Assembly (NCBI GenBank): GCA_009776905.1
Contig: WRMX01000034.1
Span: 1 to 22,588, forward strand
Direction of reading: 5' to 3'
Length of the DNA stretch: 22,588 nt
Source of the DNA: Oscillospiraceae bacterium
GTDB taxonomy: Bacteria > Bacillota > Clostridia > Oscillospirales > Oscillospiraceae
Below, in pieces: positions 1 to 6,760 of this stretch (its first letter is position 1; every line of letters starts with the position of its first letter). Under the pieces are notes generated by a model. That model was not told the origin of the DNA, did not search any database, and saw only the letters and a program-made list of their open reading frames with translations. The translations under genes and the position numbers were made by a program.

Positions 1-237
1 CCCGGCGGCTGCTCCGGCGGCGGAGGGCAGCCGATAGACATGGGGGCCGAGCTTGCGGCGGAGCGCGGGGACGTGCTCTGGCGCCTCGACCGCGAGAGCG
101 AGATCAGGTATTCGCACGACAACATGGATGTCAAGGCTCTTTATGACGATTTCTTGAAGGAGCCGCTCGGCGAGCTGTCGCACCATTTGTTACACACGGA
201 TCACAATGCATGGGAGATGCCTTGCAGCGACGAATAG
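1..237 (+). CDS. [FeFe]-hydrogenase large subunit, C-terminal fragment
   Basis: This is the 3' end of an iron-only hydrogenase; the 5' part lies outside the window. The frame opens at base 1 with PGGCSGGGGQP, which matches the end of the third H-cluster signature of the family. The cysteine at codon 4 corresponds to the ligand that links the [4Fe-4S] cubane to the two-iron subcluster. The remaining ~75 residues fit the family's usual C-terminus: the RYSHDN segment, then LYDDFLKEPLGE, then SHHLLHT. The enzyme is cytoplasmic and interconverts protons and H2, normally with ferredoxin or NAD(H) partners in fermenting anaerobes. Whether it is a monomeric or an electron-bifurcating type cannot be judged from this piece. 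A strong hairpin follows 24 bases after the stop. Confidence 0.93.
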   Translation, partial: PGGCSGGGGQPIDMGAELAAERGDVLWRLDRESEIRYSHDNMDVKALYDDFLKEPLGELSHHLLHTDHNAWEMPCSDE

Positions 238-260
238 TACCTGACGGATGCACAAGAGCG

Positions 261-301
261 ATACAAGGAAAACAGGCGCAATGCGCCTGTTTTCCTTGTA
301 T
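261..301. terminator. Bidirectional hairpin terminator
   Basis: A perfect inverted repeat has 20-base arms (261-280 and 282-301) separated by one base. The arms begin with ATACAAGGAAAACAGG and mirror it exactly. The A/T-rich foot gives a T-rich tract on either strand. It sits between the hydrogenase stop (237, +) and the aldo/keto reductase stop (320, -), so it can end both converging transcripts. Confidence 0.85.
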
Positions 302-319
302 TGCTATGCAATTATTGGA

Positions 320-1489
320 TCACGACATGATTTTTCTCACAAGCCAGAGTATGGGGCTGAACCACCAAGGCTCCATCTTGCGCTTTACGGCGGCCAGCGA
401 ATCGATTATTTTGATATGCTGCGGGCATAGCTTTTCGCACGCGCCGCATTTGACGCATTTGCTAGCGATGGACTTTTTGTCCTTGTCGTTAACATTGGCG
501 CTGGTGACATATTGGGTGAAACCGGCCACGAAGCCCAGCGCGTATCTCGCGTTATATGAAGAAAAGCAGCCCGGAATGTTGACGCCGTGCGGGCAGGGCA
601 TGCAATAGTTGCAGCCTGTGCAGGGGACCTTATATGATTCGCGGAGCGTCTCGACGACAGGCGCGAAAACGGCAGATTCCTCCGGCGCGAGCATGCCTGG
701 ACGCGCTTCGCTTGCCGTGATCAGATTGTCTGAGAGCTGCTCCAAGCTGTTCATACCGGACAGGACGACGGAGACCTCGGGCTGGTCCCAGAGCCAGCGG
801 AGCGCCCATGAGGCAGGGGAGCGGTTTGCATCGGCATCTCTGAGTATTTTCAGCGCCTTAGCGGGCAGTCCCGTGGCCAGCTTGCCGCCGAGCAGCGGCT
901 CCATGATTATCACGGGCAGGCCTTTTTCATGCGCCCTTTTAAGCCCCGCGCGGCCGGCCTGATAGTTCTCGTCCATGTAGTTGTATTGAATCTGGCAAAA
1001 GTCCCAGTCATATATATCAAGCAATTCCATGAAAGAGCTTTGGGAGCCGTGGAATGAAAAGCCGATTTGCCGCACTTGCCCGCTGCTTTTTTTCTCGCCG
1101 ATCCAGCTCTCGATCCCAATCTCGCGGAGCCTGTTCCAAGAGGCGACATCCGTGAGGTTATGGATGAGGTAGTAATCTATGTAGTCGGTCTCGAGCCTTT
1201 GCAGCTGTTCGTTGAAGATGCGCTCAAAGTCTTCCTTTGTTTTGCATTTTTGGTGCGGCAGCTTCGTCGCGAGATATATTGCGGAGCGCAAGTTGTGCTT
1301 CTTCAGGGCGGCGCCGAGTTTGACTTCGCTGTTGCCGTATATGTACGCAGTGTCGAAATAGTTGATGCCTCCGGCCACGGCTTCGACGACCAGCTTTTCG
1401 GTTTGTTCGCGGTCGCGGGGGAAGCGCATGCAGCCGAGGCCGAGGACGGAGAGTTCGTTGCCGGATTTTGGGTCTGTTATGTGTTGCAT
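320..1489 (-). CDS. Aldo/keto reductase with C-terminal [4Fe-4S] ferredoxin-like domain
   Basis: The predicted protein has 389 residues. An N-terminal aldo/keto reductase barrel carries the usual tetrad: D46 in FDTA, Y51 in IYG, K76 in TKLP and H110 in LIHN. A C-terminal extension of roughly 100 residues contains two Cys-rich motifs, CTGCNYCMPCP and CVKCGACEKLCP. This is the known family of clostridial and archaeal oxidoreductases that join an NAD(P)H-using barrel to iron-sulfur clusters. The first motif has the form of these enzymes' special CxxCxxC-type cluster site, and the second resembles a ferredoxin cluster. The substrate is unknown. The start is supported by GAGGT seven bases upstream. 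It is the last gene of the minus-strand run and lies 15 bases after the LRR gene. Its ferredoxin-type tail makes electron exchange with the adjacent hydrogenase possible, but that is inference. Confidence 0.9.
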   Translation of the reverse strand: MQHITDPKSGNELSVLGLGCMRFPRDREQTEKLVVEAVAGGINYFDTAYIYGNSEVKLGAALKKHNLRSAIYLATKLPHQKCKTKEDFERIFNEQLQRLETDYIDYYLIHNLTDVASWNRLREIGIESWIGEKKSSGQVRQIGFSFHGSQSSFMELLDIYDWDFCQIQYNYMDENYQAGRAGLKRAHEKGLPVIIMEPLLGGKLATGLPAKALKILRDADANRSPASWALRWLWDQPEVSVVLSGMNSLEQLSDNLITASEARPGMLAPEESAVFAPVVETLRESYKVPCTGCNYCMPCPHGVNIPGCFSSYNARYALGFVAGFTQYVTSANVNDKDKKSIASKCVKCGACEKLCPQHIKIIDSLAAVKRKMEPWWFSPILWLVRKIMS

Positions 1490-1504
1490 GTGGATACCTC
1501 AATA

Positions 1505-2746
1505 TTATGAAACTATGTATTTTAGCCTGTTGTCTTTTGCGTATTGCTCCGCGTAGGAACCCTCGGAGCATTCGAGCGTGATTCCCCTGCGGGAATAAAA
1601 CGCCGTGTCGCCGATTTGTTCGACGGAATCCGGAACATCGACGGACTTCAGACAGATGCAGTCATAAAAGACGCTGTCGCCGATGTTGACGACATTGCTG
1701 CCTATCGTGACTGACTCCAGATTGTCGCACAGACGGAACGCCCAGCCTTCAATGTCAATGACGCTGTTGCTGATCTCGACCGTCCTCAGCTCCTTGCAAC
1801 GATAGAAGCAGTCGCTGCCGATCTTGATGGTGCTGTCGGGGATCGTGACGGAAAATAAGTTCGTGCAGTTGCGGAACGCGCCATACCCGAGGGCGACTAC
1901 GTTTTCCGGGATATGCAGGGCCTCGAGGCTCGTCAGGAATCCGAAGGCGTAGTTGCCGATGTATTTGAGCGAGGAGGGGAGGTCTAGCGTTTTAATGACC
2001 CTGCAGCCCCTGAACGCGCAGTGGTAAATTGTAGTCACGGTTTCCGGAATTTTCACGTCTGAAATGCGGATGTCCCATGCCAGCGCGAAGCAATTCATAC
2101 CGATGTGCGTGACCGGCAGCCCGTCGAGCTCCGCAGGTATATCGACTTCCTTCTTGTATCCGATGTATTTCACAAGCTCCACGTGGTCTGAGTATATGTT
2201 GTATAAATATTCAGAACTTTTTCTGGATTCGAGGACTTCCGTCGAGACGCCTTCCTGCGTCATGAGGTAGTATTGGTCGGGAGCTTTCATGCGGATTCTG
2301 GAATGTTTTAGATATGGAATGTCCGACAGAGTTATCGTGATGGGACCGAAATCATCGGTAGCGAATATCGAGGCTTTGTCTTTTTCGACAGTTTTGCCAG
2401 AGAGTTCCTGCGCGGCCGCTTCCAGCAAGGATGCGAAGTCGTCGACGACGTTCGTAAACTCTTCCATCGCGGTTTTTGTTTCTTCATAGCTTTCTATCAA
2501 CGATGTTTGAATGTCATTTTCCCACATTTCCTGCAGGTCGAGAATTAAGTATCCGACGCGTTGCGCATAGAAACTGCTTTGCTGTTTGGCCGCTCGCATT
2601 GCGAGGGCCTTTTGCCTGAGGTTCCATGGCGTCAACTGTTTGTCGTCCGGCGGGGGCTTGCTGAGATGAAGCTTAATGAGCAGTTTTTTGGCCGCGCTGA
2701 TTTCTTGGGCGCTGTTATTGGTGATCATGCCGACTTCTCTGGCCAT
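1505..2746 (-). CDS. BspA-type leucine-rich repeat protein with helical, WXG100-like N-terminus
   Basis: The protein has 413 residues. Residues ~195-395 contain about seven 23-residue LRR_5 (BspA/TpLRR) repeats of the form IP-x-x-V-x-x-IG-x-x-AF-x-x-C-x-x-L-x-x-V. This fold is typical of surface or secreted interaction proteins in gut and oral Firmicutes and Bacteroidetes. No signal peptide or membrane helix is present. Instead residues ~43-117 are strongly helical and centre on LQEMWEND (W75), followed by a heptad-rich helix. That is the general shape of a WXG100/ESAT-6-like hairpin, which would suggest type VII-like export; this is inference. AGGAGA lies eight bases before the start, and a second ATG six codons in is a less well placed alternative. 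The gene sits between the deacetylase-like and aldo/keto reductase genes in an apparent operon. The binding partner is unknown. Confidence 0.85.
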   Translation of the reverse strand: MAREVGMITNNSAQEISAAKKLLIKLHLSKPPPDDKQLTPWNLRQKALAMRAAKQQSSFYAQRVGYLILDLQEMWENDIQTSLIESYEETKTAMEEFTNVVDDFASLLEAAAQELSGKTVEKDKASIFATDDFGPITITLSDIPYLKHSRIRMKAPDQYYLMTQEGVSTEVLESRKSSEYLYNIYSDHVELVKYIGYKKEVDIPAELDGLPVTHIGMNCFALAWDIRISDVKIPETVTTIYHCAFRGCRVIKTLDLPSSLKYIGNYAFGFLTSLEALHIPENVVALGYGAFRNCTNLFSVTIPDSTIKIGSDCFYRCKELRTVEISNSVIDIEGWAFRLCDNLESVTIGSNVVNIGDSVFYDCICLKSVDVPDSVEQIGDTAFYSRRGITLECSEGSYAEQYAKDNRLKYIVS

Positions 2747-2803
2747 TGCGATCTCTCCTTTTGTTGGGGTTGATTTGAGCGCGGGCGGGGAAAAGATTCT
2801 TCG

Positions 2804-4096
2804 CTAACAGTTTGACAGTGCCGCGATGACATCATAGCGAGGGAGCGCGTTGCCCGAAAGCCCGGAAGAAGCTCCAAAGCGCTCGATGCAGCAACGGTCC
2901 AGCTCTGCGGCCGTGAGAGGCGAATCAAGCTGCGCGTTCGAGGGATCATTAACCCCGCAAAGCGCGGCAGCCGCTGCGTATGGGTGTTCATGCCGCGCAA
3001 TGGGCTTTTTCCCTTTGACGCGGCTAAGGACCGCTTCTTTTCCGGAAAGCATCATATATAATTCACCGCCGGTGCATATGCTCTGCGGATGGAGCGAATT
3101 ATCTCGATAAGCGGGGCTGATGTCGCTGCCGAGGAGCGCCCGCGCAGAAATGCCGCAGGGATCGTCCTCGCCGACATCGGAAAACGGAGACATTTCGAGC
3201 AAATCCGGTACAGTGACGACCTTGTACCCATATTTCGCAAGCAATTCGAGCTGCTGCGGCAATCCATCGGCAACGGGCGTCCTTCGCGCCATGTTGAACC
3301 CGTCTTTTTGAAATATGAGCTGCCCGCAGAGGGAATCGGGGTTCGCTTCCAGCGCGTGCTTGATCGGCAGCACCATCGCATCGACTTCATCTTTATATGT
3401 GGAAAGCGGCAGCCATCCGGCGCCGTCAAAATCCGCGGCCATATACGTGTAGCCCATTGCGGCATAGGCATCATAGCTGTTGAAGCCATCGGGAATGGAG
3501 TCGACATAATGCGCGGGGCGGGCGAATTTCATTTCATATCCATGCTGTTCGAGGATGAGCTCATGGAGGCGCCGCAGGTCGTTAATGACCTCGTCGATGT
3601 TTTGAGAATAAGCCCTGCCTTCATACACGAGATTTTTTCGCCCAAAGAGGATATGCGCGAAGCCGTGGTTCGTGATGGCATGTCCGCCATTTATTATTCT
3701 GCGTACGATGTCTTGCGTATGAGCCGCGCCGCCGAGCGAATCCTGCCCGATGTCGGGGTAATGGTCGTATTTGATGCCGCCCCAGGCAGCCGTCCCACTG
3801 CGGCCGGCTTTGTCGGGATAATTGCACGACGTGTCTCCGACGACGTCGAATGTGCCAAATGCGTTGTATTCTTCCAATGTGCGTAGAAGCTCGAGCGTCA
3901 GAGCATCGCCGCCGGGCTTCTCTGATGGCGGCATCAGGCAGGGGCCGTCGTCGAACGTCATGGCGCACACCCGCTGCTTCGTCGCTACATGGCCAATGCG
4001 TCTGACGGGGGAGATATATACAGGTTTTGCATTGATTGCCGTTAGCTTATGTTTCGCAGCGCGCGCTGTCTTCATCAATTTGCCGTATATGCTCAT
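2804..4096 (-). CDS. Polysaccharide deacetylase-like (NodB-fold) protein with C-terminal extension
   Basis: The protein has 430 residues. NodB-family (CE4) motifs are visible: TFDDGP at 47-52 (D49/D50), the metal pair in NHGFAH (H144, H148) and FARPAHY with R193. CE4 enzymes use a divalent metal to remove N- or O-acyl groups from cell-wall or exopolysaccharide sugars. The spacing between TFDDGP and the HxxxH motif is ~92 residues, much longer than usual, with an inserted Gly/Tyr/Asp-rich loop. There is no N-terminal signal peptide, which is odd for an envelope enzyme. The last ~100 residues contain two stretches (around PLTAAELDRC and ALPRYDVIAAL) that look like degenerate S-layer-homology repeats, though weakly. 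AAGGAG lies 11 bases upstream of the ATG. The gene is 35 bases downstream of the PHP gene in the same run. Confidence 0.85.
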   Translation of the reverse strand: MSIYGKLMKTARAAKHKLTAINAKPVYISPVRRIGHVATKQRVCAMTFDDGPCLMPPSEKPGGDALTLELLRTLEEYNAFGTFDVVGDTSCNYPDKAGRSGTAAWGGIKYDHYPDIGQDSLGGAAHTQDIVRRIINGGHAITNHGFAHILFGRKNLVYEGRAYSQNIDEVINDLRRLHELILEQHGYEMKFARPAHYVDSIPDGFNSYDAYAAMGYTYMAADFDGAGWLPLSTYKDEVDAMVLPIKHALEANPDSLCGQLIFQKDGFNMARRTPVADGLPQQLELLAKYGYKVVTVPDLLEMSPFSDVGEDDPCGISARALLGSDISPAYRDNSLHPQSICTGGELYMMLSGKEAVLSRVKGKKPIARHEHPYAAAAALCGVNDPSNAQLDSPLTAAELDRCCIERFGASSGLSGNALPRYDVIAALSNC

Positions 4097-4131
4097 TTTG
4101 CAAGTTGCTCCTTGTAAGGTTTTCGTTTTGA

Positions 4132-5049
4132 TTATGCTTTCGAGGACACGTTCGGGCGGGGCGGCCTACGTATTATATCGAGGACTATACAATACCCGAT
4201 ATATGCCATACCTTTGAGAATCCGCAATGGGTTGCGGCTGAGGCAGGATTGGCGGAACTGGGAAAAGCCCTTTAGGCGGCGGGGGGTGTTCCGCTCGATG
4301 ACCGGAACGCAGCTACCGTTGAGAATCGCCTCGCGCAGGGCATTCATAGAGGCATCGGACGCGTCGATGAGAGCATAAGCGTTGCCGACTTCTTTTGCGC
4401 AATGCGCATCGCTGCCGCCCGTTTGCGGACGTGCGAGGGAAAAGGCTAGCGCGCCGGCTTGTGCATTGGCATCCGTATTTTTGAAGTATGCCCTGGCGTT
4501 TGCGGACTCAATGCACTCGGCCGGCGTGGCCGTATTAGCGCTCTTGACTGAATCGGCCGACGTGGTCGTATTAGCTCTCTTGACTGAATCGGCCGTCGTG
4601 GTCGTCTTGACGCTCTCAACGCAATCGACCGGCGTGTCTGTTTTTGCGGACTCGACAGAATCGGCCGACGCGTTGAGCAGGGCGCTCTTATTCGCGAACG
4701 GATGCGCCAACACCGTGACGGCTCCGCAGTCTTTCAGCATTGCGACTGCGTCGGCGGCCTTTGGCAGCCCGTTTGAGCGCAGTGCGGCTATGTCGGGCAT
4801 TTTATCGAGGAACAGCCCGAGTATATGCCCCGCATCGGTAGATATTTCGCAGCCTGGGAACAGCCACACATCGCCGATGCGAACGGGCGCATCGAGCGCG
4901 CAAGCGTTGTGGTCAGTGATGACGAGCGCATCAAGCGCCTTTGCCGAGGCAGCGGCCGCAAGCTCCTCCATAGTGGAGCGCCCGTCGTTGGAGAGGCGCG
5001 TATGGGTGTGGAGGTCGATGCGCATTCGGATTGTTTCGTCTGTTTGCAT
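4132..5049 (-). CDS. PHP-domain metal-dependent phosphoesterase with internal 12-residue repeats
   Basis: The protein has 305 residues. The PHP metal-binding motifs are present in order: DLHTHT (H14, H16), ITDHN (D46, H47), GCEIS (E68), LAHPF (H116) and GGSDAH (D214, H216). The family hydrolyses phosphate esters (nucleotides, histidinol phosphate and others), and short stand-alone members are usually of unknown substrate. Between the fourth and fifth motifs, residues ~126-183 consist of about four and a half copies of a 12-residue unit related to SVESAKTDTPVD. The same place in ordinary members holds a short IExxN segment, and the last repeat unit runs into a sequence of that kind. All metal ligands survive, so activity may be retained. 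A G/A-rich AGGAAA lies before the ATG; ATG codon 9 (MRIDLHTHT) is an alternative start. A basic tail of ~60 residues follows the domain. Confidence 0.9.
   Translation of the reverse strand: MQTDETIRMRIDLHTHTRLSNDGRSTMEELAAAASAKALDALVITDHNACALDAPVRIGDVWLFPGCEISTDAGHILGLFLDKMPDIAALRSNGLPKAADAVAMLKDCGAVTVLAHPFANKSALLNASADSVESAKTDTPVDCVESVKTTTTADSVKRANTTTSADSVKSANTATPAECIESANARAYFKNTDANAQAGALAFSLARPQTGGSDAHCAKEVGNAYALIDASDASMNALREAILNGSCVPVIERNTPRRLKGFSQFRQSCLSRNPLRILKGMAYIGYCIVLDIIRRPPRPNVSSKA
4502..4672. repeat. 36-bp in-frame tandem repeat inside the PHP gene
   Basis: Four full units (4502-4537, 4538-4573, 4574-4609, 4610-4645) and a partial fifth (4646-4672) share a 36-base period. Each contains a variant of GACTGAATCGGCC followed by a GTGG-type stretch. 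They are degenerate rather than identical. They encode the 12-residue repeats of the PHP protein on the minus strand and keep the frame throughout. Confidence 0.9.
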
Positions 5050-5100
5050 GGTATATTTCCTATTTCACCTGAAATCGGTCGAGGCAAGCCTCACCCCTAC

Positions 5101-5268
5101 ATGCCAATTTGCGGACGATTATCGAACAATCTTTGGCGATTGATAATCGCCCCTACATGCCAATTTGCGGACGATTATCGAACAGTCTTTGGCGATTGAT
5201 AATCGCCCCTACATGCCAATTTGCGGACGATTATCGAACAATCTTAGGCGATTGATAATCGCCCCTAC
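5101..5268. repeat. Three tandem copies of a 56-bp intergenic repeat
   Basis: The copies are 5101-5156, 5157-5212 and 5213-5268, nearly identical (one or two substitutions each). Each holds the perfect hairpin GGCGATT-GAT-AATCGCC (first copy 5135-5151), directly followed by CCCTACAT. An outer inverted pair, CGATTATC and GATAATCG, allows an alternative longer hairpin. A divergent partial copy precedes the array: GAGGC-AA-GCCTC (5081-5092) followed by ACCCCTACAT. The array fills most of the 258-base gap between the ATP-grasp stop and the PHP start, so it would be transcribed within the operon. There are no unique spacers, so it is not a CRISPR array. It looks like a short interspersed hairpin repeat that has been tandemly copied. 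Confidence 0.92.
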
Positions 5269-5307
5269 ATATAAATAAGGAATGGTTTCCGTGACCTGTT
5301 GTGGCAT

Positions 5308-6606
5308 TCAGCGTTTTGTCAGGGAGCGCCAATAGCTGAAAGCCGGGCGCATGTCGCGCCATTCAAAGAGGCCGTCCTTGACGCTCGGATTCAAAAAATC
5401 CGCGACCGCTCCGAGCGCGAGCTTCTTATTGCCGCTGCGGAGATAACCTTTTGCAGCCGCGAAATCGGAAGGGAAAAAAACCATTCTGCGCTTCATTATC
5501 TCAGGCCGTTGCGGGAGCGGGAGGAGCGCATCAGGATTGGCAGCGTTGTATGACAAAACGAACCATGCATAGGAAAAGCCGCTTTTGGAAACGCGGGTGA
5601 GGGGGTAGCTGCCCCAAACGCGCGGGTTGCATTCAAGCAAGCGCGGATGGCCGTCGGCATCGTCCTTAAACTCGAACATAGCCGGCCCGTTCAGGCCGAT
5701 GGCGCGCGCAATCTGCTCAGCCATCGCTTCCAGATGCGGCGCCGATATTACGTCGCAGCATGTCGAAGGGCCGCCCGACACGGGGTATTCGCGTATACGA
5801 CGATGGCAGATGCTCCTGATGATTTCGCCTCTTTTTGCCAGGACCGAACAGCCATAACCGGAGCCCGGTAGATATTCTTGGACTATTGGAGGCTCGTGGG
5901 CAAGTTCTGAGAAATACATAAAGGCGTGAATGAGCTCATCTTTTGTCCGAGCTATGACATAGCGTTTTAAAGCGGTGAGGCCCAAGCCTTCGCCCCAACG
6001 CGGCTTGACGATGCATGGCAGGGGGATGGAATCGGCGACACTTTCGAATGCGTCGGCCGCCGCGGCCACGTCATTCGGCATGGATGCGTAGCTCGCAGGA
6101 GTCGCGCCGGTCGCTGCTGTCATAGCGTTCGGTATTGATGCTGCGGGCGTCTCGGTTGCCAATGCCGCTTCGGTTGTTTCGGGAAAATACGAACGCGGTA
6201 TGGGAATGTCGAGGGAATCAGCAAGTGCTGACAACAACGACTTATTATTCAGCAGCGCCAACTGCTCGGTCGTGGGAATAAGAAGGCCGCATACGGACGA
6301 AAAGCGTTTGCGGACCGAGCTATTGGCAAAAAGCGCAAGAGTCGCGGCGCCGATGGGAAGTAGCGCCGGCCGCGCGCCGTCGCTCTTGTATATATTGTAG
6401 CATATGTCATAAAGCGCATCTTCGTAATCAAAGGGAGATATTGTCCATTTCTGCGCTGCATGTTTGCTATAGAAGCCAAGTGGAGGATCGTCACCGCCAG
6501 CTCTGTGGCAAGCAACGACGCGCACTCCCGATTCGCCAAGGTCGCGTATGACCGAGGGTGTCATTCGGTATTTGACGTCTGTGATTATCGCTGTAGGTTT
6601 TCCCAT
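5308..6606 (-). CDS. ATP-grasp carboxylate ligase-like protein with Ala-rich insertion
   Basis: From the ATG at 6606 the protein has 432 residues. The N-terminal ~130 residues look like a Rossmann-type pre-ATP-grasp domain (MGKPTAIITDV start). The ATP-grasp part shows CIVKPRWGEG (K201), a VQEYLPGSG segment, and the metal/ATP site FEFKDD followed by LLECNPRVWGS (E325, N327). Such proteins join a carboxylate to an amine or thiol through an acylphosphate; the substrates here are unknown. Residues ~145-190 are an Ala/Thr/Pro-rich insertion made of two similar 16-residue halves, placed just before the ATP-binding lysine. I chose the ATG at 6606 because GGTGAT lies directly before it and the protein then begins with a normal first beta strand. 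A GTG at 6654 is in frame, but its ribosome site is too distant. Confidence 0.85.
   Translation of the reverse strand: MGKPTAIITDVKYRMTPSVIRDLGESGVRVVACHRAGGDDPPLGFYSKHAAQKWTISPFDYEDALYDICYNIYKSDGARPALLPIGAATLALFANSSVRKRFSSVCGLLIPTTEQLALLNNKSLLSALADSLDIPIPRSYFPETTEAALATETPAASIPNAMTAATGATPASYASMPNDVAAAADAFESVADSIPLPCIVKPRWGEGLGLTALKRYVIARTKDELIHAFMYFSELAHEPPIVQEYLPGSGYGCSVLAKRGEIIRSICHRRIREYPVSGGPSTCCDVISAPHLEAMAEQIARAIGLNGPAMFEFKDDADGHPRLLECNPRVWGSYPLTRVSKSGFSYAWFVLSYNAANPDALLPLPQRPEIMKRRMVFFPSDFAAAKGYLRSGNKKLALGAVADFLNPSVKDGLFEWRDMRPAFSYWRSLTKR
6055..6150. repeat. Degenerate duplication encoding Ala-rich insert in ATP-grasp gene
   Basis: The coding DNA for residues ~153-184 of the ATP-grasp protein consists of two related 48-base halves, giving TPAASIPNAMTAATGA and TPASYASMPNDVAAAA. 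The similarity is clear in protein but degenerate in DNA. The insert is in frame and precedes the ATP-binding strand. Confidence 0.6.
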
Positions 6607-6632
6607 TATCACCAAATCCCGGTAATGTTGTT

Positions 6633-6677
6633 GAGGAGGGGTTCCACCCCGCACAAACCCGATGTCGCGGGTTCCTC
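6633..6677 (-). promoter_or_regulatory. Foldable leader RNA (three-way-junction-like) upstream of the ATP-grasp gene
   Basis: Three helices can form together. An outer helix pairs 6633-6637 (GAGGA) with 6673-6677 (TCCTC). Hairpin A is GGGGT (6638-6642) with ACCCC (6646-6650). Hairpin B is AACCCG (6656-6661) with CGGGTT (6668-6673). One base at 6673 is shared between alternatives. On the minus strand the element ends 26 bases before the ATG at 6606, with no following T-run, so a leader or cis-regulatory element is likelier than a terminator. It matches no riboswitch class I recognise. Confidence 0.45.
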
Positions 6678-6760
6678 CAGGTTCTCACAACGGTGGATAT
6701 GTTCAAGAGTCCCAAGTTTATAGTTATGCTGGAAACGGACCCCGCGTCCGCGCAGCAGAA

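Noticed and set aside
3089..3886. A 265-codon open frame on the plus strand opposite the deacetylase gene
   Set aside because: It is a shadow of the high-GC minus-strand gene, which has clear motifs and a ribosome site; the antisense product has no recognisable domain.
5101..5268. CRISPR array
   Set aside because: The 56-bp units are directly adjacent with no unique spacers, and no cas genes are in the window.
6607..6654. Longer N-terminus of the ATP-grasp protein from a GTG at 6654
   Set aside because: The nearest GGAGGA is about 18 bases away, and the extension overlaps the foldable leader; the ATG at 6606 has a ribosome site and starts a normal domain.
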